From: Flavobacterium sp. ov086
GTDB lineage: Bacteria > Bacteroidota > Bacteroidia > Flavobacteriales > Flavobacteriaceae
Length of the DNA: 64,000 nucleotides
Direction of reading: 5' to 3'
NCBI RefSeq assembly: GCF_900187965.1
Contig: NZ_FZNL01000002.1
Span: 248,001-312,000, forward strand
Shown here: one piece after another, positions 62,362 through 64,000 of the stretch
How the letters are laid out: each line of letters starts with the position of its first letter
Numbering within the stretch: the first letter of the stretch is position 1
Program-made: the position numbers and the translations under genes
The notes under the pieces: generated by a model
What the model saw: the letters and a program-made list of their open reading frames with translations, nothing else
What the model was told of the DNA's origin: nothing
Databases searched by the model: none

Positions 62362-64000
62362 ATGAGAATTATAAAGTCCTGTTTGATTATTGGTTTTCTT
62401 GCGCTTGTAACGTCTTCTTATGCACAGAAAGTTTACACGGAAAATGATATTCGTATTATTCCAAAACCAAATCAGACAATGATAAAAGCAGGTGTTTTTG
62501 AATTTACAAAAGACACAAAGTTCGTTGTCAATGGCGATTTCCAAAAAGATGCTGCAACTGCTTTAATCAATAAATTTGGAGTTGCTGCAGGCTGGCGTCC
62601 GGAAATTACATCAAAAATTCCGGTGAGTAATTTTATCCAGTTTAAAATCGATCAAAACTTAAAAAATGAAGCTTATATATTAGATGTAAATCAAAAAAGT
62701 ATTACTATTTCGGCTAAAGGAAATGCAGGTTTTCTGTATGGTTTAGAAAGTGTCAGACAATTGCTTCCGGCTGCTATAGAAAGTAATTATACTATTACAT
62801 CTGAAAAATGGCAGATCCCGAATGTAACGATTACTGATGAACCACGTTTTAAATGGAGAGGTTTGATGCTGGATGTGTCACGCCATTTCTTTGATAAAAA
62901 TTATATTCTGGCAACAATCGATCGTTTGGCGATGCATAAAATGAATGTTTTGCATTTGCACTTGGTAGACGATCAGGGTTGGAGAATCGAAATAAAAAAA
63001 TATCCAAAATTAACCGAGGTTGGTGCCTGGAGGGTCGATCAGGAAAATGTTTCCTGGAATGCCAGATTGACTACAAATCCGGATGAAAAAGGGACTTATG
63101 GCGGGTTTTTTACGCAGGAAGAATTAAAAGAAATTGTAAAATATGCCGCAACAAAAAACATCGAAGTAATTCCGGAAATCGAAATGCCGGCGCACGTAAG
63201 TTCTGCTATTGCATCGTATCCTGAACTGGCTTGTTTTGATCAGCGTATTGGCGTTCCGTCTGGCGGATTATGGCCTATCACGGATATTTATTGTGCCGGA
63301 AAAGAATCTACATTTGAGTTTTTGCAAAATGTATTAGACGAAGTAATGACTGTTTTTCCATCAAAATACATTCATATTGGTGGAGATGAAGCGACTAAAA
63401 CCAATTGGGAAAAATGTCCGTATTGTCAAAAAAGAATGAAAGATCTGGGCTTAAAAAACACTAATGAATTGCAAAGTTATTTTGTAAAACGTATTGAAAA
63501 ATATATTAATTCTAAAGGTAAAAAAGTAATTGGCTGGGACGAAATTATAGAAGGCGGTTTAGCTCCGGAAGCTACAGTAATGAGCTGGAGAGGTACAAAA
63601 GGTGGTATTGAAGCAGCAGATCAGGGACATGATGTTATTATGACTCCGGAATCTCCTTGTTATTTTAATTTTTATCAAGGGCCTCAAAATGAAGAACCAT
63701 TGGCTTTTGATGCTTATAATCCGTTAAATAAAGTGTACGAATTTGATCCGGTTGTTTCAACCATGACACCGCAGGAAGCTGCACACGTGTTAGGCGGACA
63801 AGCGAATTTATGGGCAGAGCATCTGGCGGGCCCAAAAGATTCTGAATATATGATTTTTCCAAGATTAGCGGCATTATCAGAAACATTATGGAGCCAAAAG
63901 GAAAAACGCAACTGGAACGATTTTACAACAAGATTGTTTTTATTATTAAGACGTTATGATTATTTAGGGATCAATTACGCAAAAAGTGCTTATTTGGTAA
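62362..64000 (+). CDS. GH20 beta-N-acetylhexosaminidase, 3' end cut by the window
   Basis: The frame starts at the ATG at 62362 (MRIIKSCLIIGFLALVTSSYAQK, a signal peptide) and is still open after 546 codons. A GH20b N-terminal alpha/beta domain (about 30-160) leads into the catalytic barrel: FKWRGLMLDVSRHFFDK, LHLHLVDDQGWRIEIKKYP, VIPEIEMPAHVSSAIASYP, the catalytic pair Asp342-Glu343 in HIGGDEATKTNWEKC, VIGWDEIIEGG, VMSWRGT and LGGQANLWAEHLA. It uses substrate-assisted retention to release GlcNAc or GalNAc. It is the last visible gene of the GH92-GH130-GH2 row and its GlcNAc product suits the NagB fusion upstream. C-terminal domains may lie beyond the window. Confidence 0.93.
   Translation, partial: MRIIKSCLIIGFLALVTSSYAQKVYTENDIRIIPKPNQTMIKAGVFEFTKDTKFVVNGDFQKDAATALINKFGVAAGWRPEITSKIPVSNFIQFKIDQNLKNEAYILDVNQKSITISAKGNAGFLYGLESVRQLLPAAIESNYTITSEKWQIPNVTITDEPRFKWRGLMLDVSRHFFDKNYILATIDRLAMHKMNVLHLHLVDDQGWRIEIKKYPKLTEVGAWRVDQENVSWNARLTTNPDEKGTYGGFFTQEELKEIVKYAATKNIEVIPEIEMPAHVSSAIASYPELACFDQRIGVPSGGLWPITDIYCAGKESTFEFLQNVLDEVMTVFPSKYIHIGGDEATKTNWEKCPYCQKRMKDLGLKNTNELQSYFVKRIEKYINSKGKKVIGWDEIIEGGLAPEATVMSWRGTKGGIEAADQGHDVIMTPESPCYFNFYQGPQNEEPLAFDAYNPLNKVYEFDPVVSTMTPQEAAHVLGGQANLWAEHLAGPKDSEYMIFPRLAALSETLWSQKEKRNWNDFTTRLFLLLRRYDYLGINYAKSAYLV

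Overview
The window reads as chromosome of a Flavobacterium-like member of the Bacteroidota. The reasons are low-GC, A/T-rich intergenic DNA, almost no Shine-Dalgarno sequences, SusC/SusD genes, many lipoproteins and secreted glycoside hydrolases, a type IX secretion C-terminal sorting domain, DUF4369/TlpA thioredoxins, LytTR regulation, and a promoter of the TTG / TAnnTTTG type. I saw no rRNA, tRNA, CRISPR array, transposase or phage gene.

Layout. (1) 1-12.3 kb: the 3' end of a susC, then susD, two TlpA/DUF4369 thioredoxins, an M16 peptidase, a DsbD-type thiol reductase and a class V aminotransferase with cysteine-desulfurase features. Short hairpins separate several of these genes. Together they suggest outer-membrane uptake of a peptide or sulfur compound joined to periplasmic thiol chemistry. 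(2) 12.4-13.3 kb: a reverse-strand lipoprotein of unknown function. (3) 14-27.4 kb: a same-strand row of secreted carbohydrate-active enzymes (GH5, GH43, GH74, alginate-lyase-like, GH29, GH141-like beta-helix) without SusC/SusD. The unusually long gaps hold gene relics: a GH42-type trimerisation-domain fragment, an SGNH-esterase tail and aborted signal-peptide starts. The GH74 gene has much higher GC than its surroundings except over its T9SS tail. I read this as a remodelled, partly decayed plant-polysaccharide (xyloglucan-like) locus. (4) 27.5-32.2 kb: an exported isochorismatase-fold hydrolase divergent from a Crp-family regulator across a perfect 16-bp palindrome, an RsgA paralogue, and an HxlR regulator divergent from an NmrA-type reductase. 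(5) 32.3-44.6 kb: an AraC regulator, then what looks like a complete non-phosphorylated L-fucose pathway: mutarotase, dehydrogenase, lactonase, FucP permease, UxaA-type dehydratase, second dehydrogenase and FAH hydrolase, with LutABC to oxidise the L-lactate formed. A LacI regulator closes the cluster. (6) 44.8-49 kb: a second GH29 fucosidase with coagulation-factor-type C-terminal domains and a NagB/PIG-L fusion. (7) 49.5-64 kb: a LytTR/LytS-type two-component pair divergent from GH92, an SSS symporter, GH130, a CBM9-like protein, a GH10-like lipoprotein, GH2 and GH20 (cut by the window end). This resembles an N-glycan or mannosyl-GlcNAc degradation locus.

The parts fit together. Up to three candidate fucosidases (two GH29, one GH141-like) can release L-fucose for the pathway at 33.5-43.3 kb. 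GH92, GH130, GH2, GH20 and NagB-PIG-L can strip mannose, galactose and GlcNAc from glycoprotein glycans. Two families of hairpin-forming dispersed repeats sit between genes of region 7. No wholly new defence or mobile system is visible. The most unusual items are the Lys-to-Asn change in the catalytic motif of the first fucose-pathway SDR, the missing catalytic Asp in the NagB fusion, the chimeric GH74, the PDZ tail on the GH141-like protein, and the relic-filled CAZyme island.
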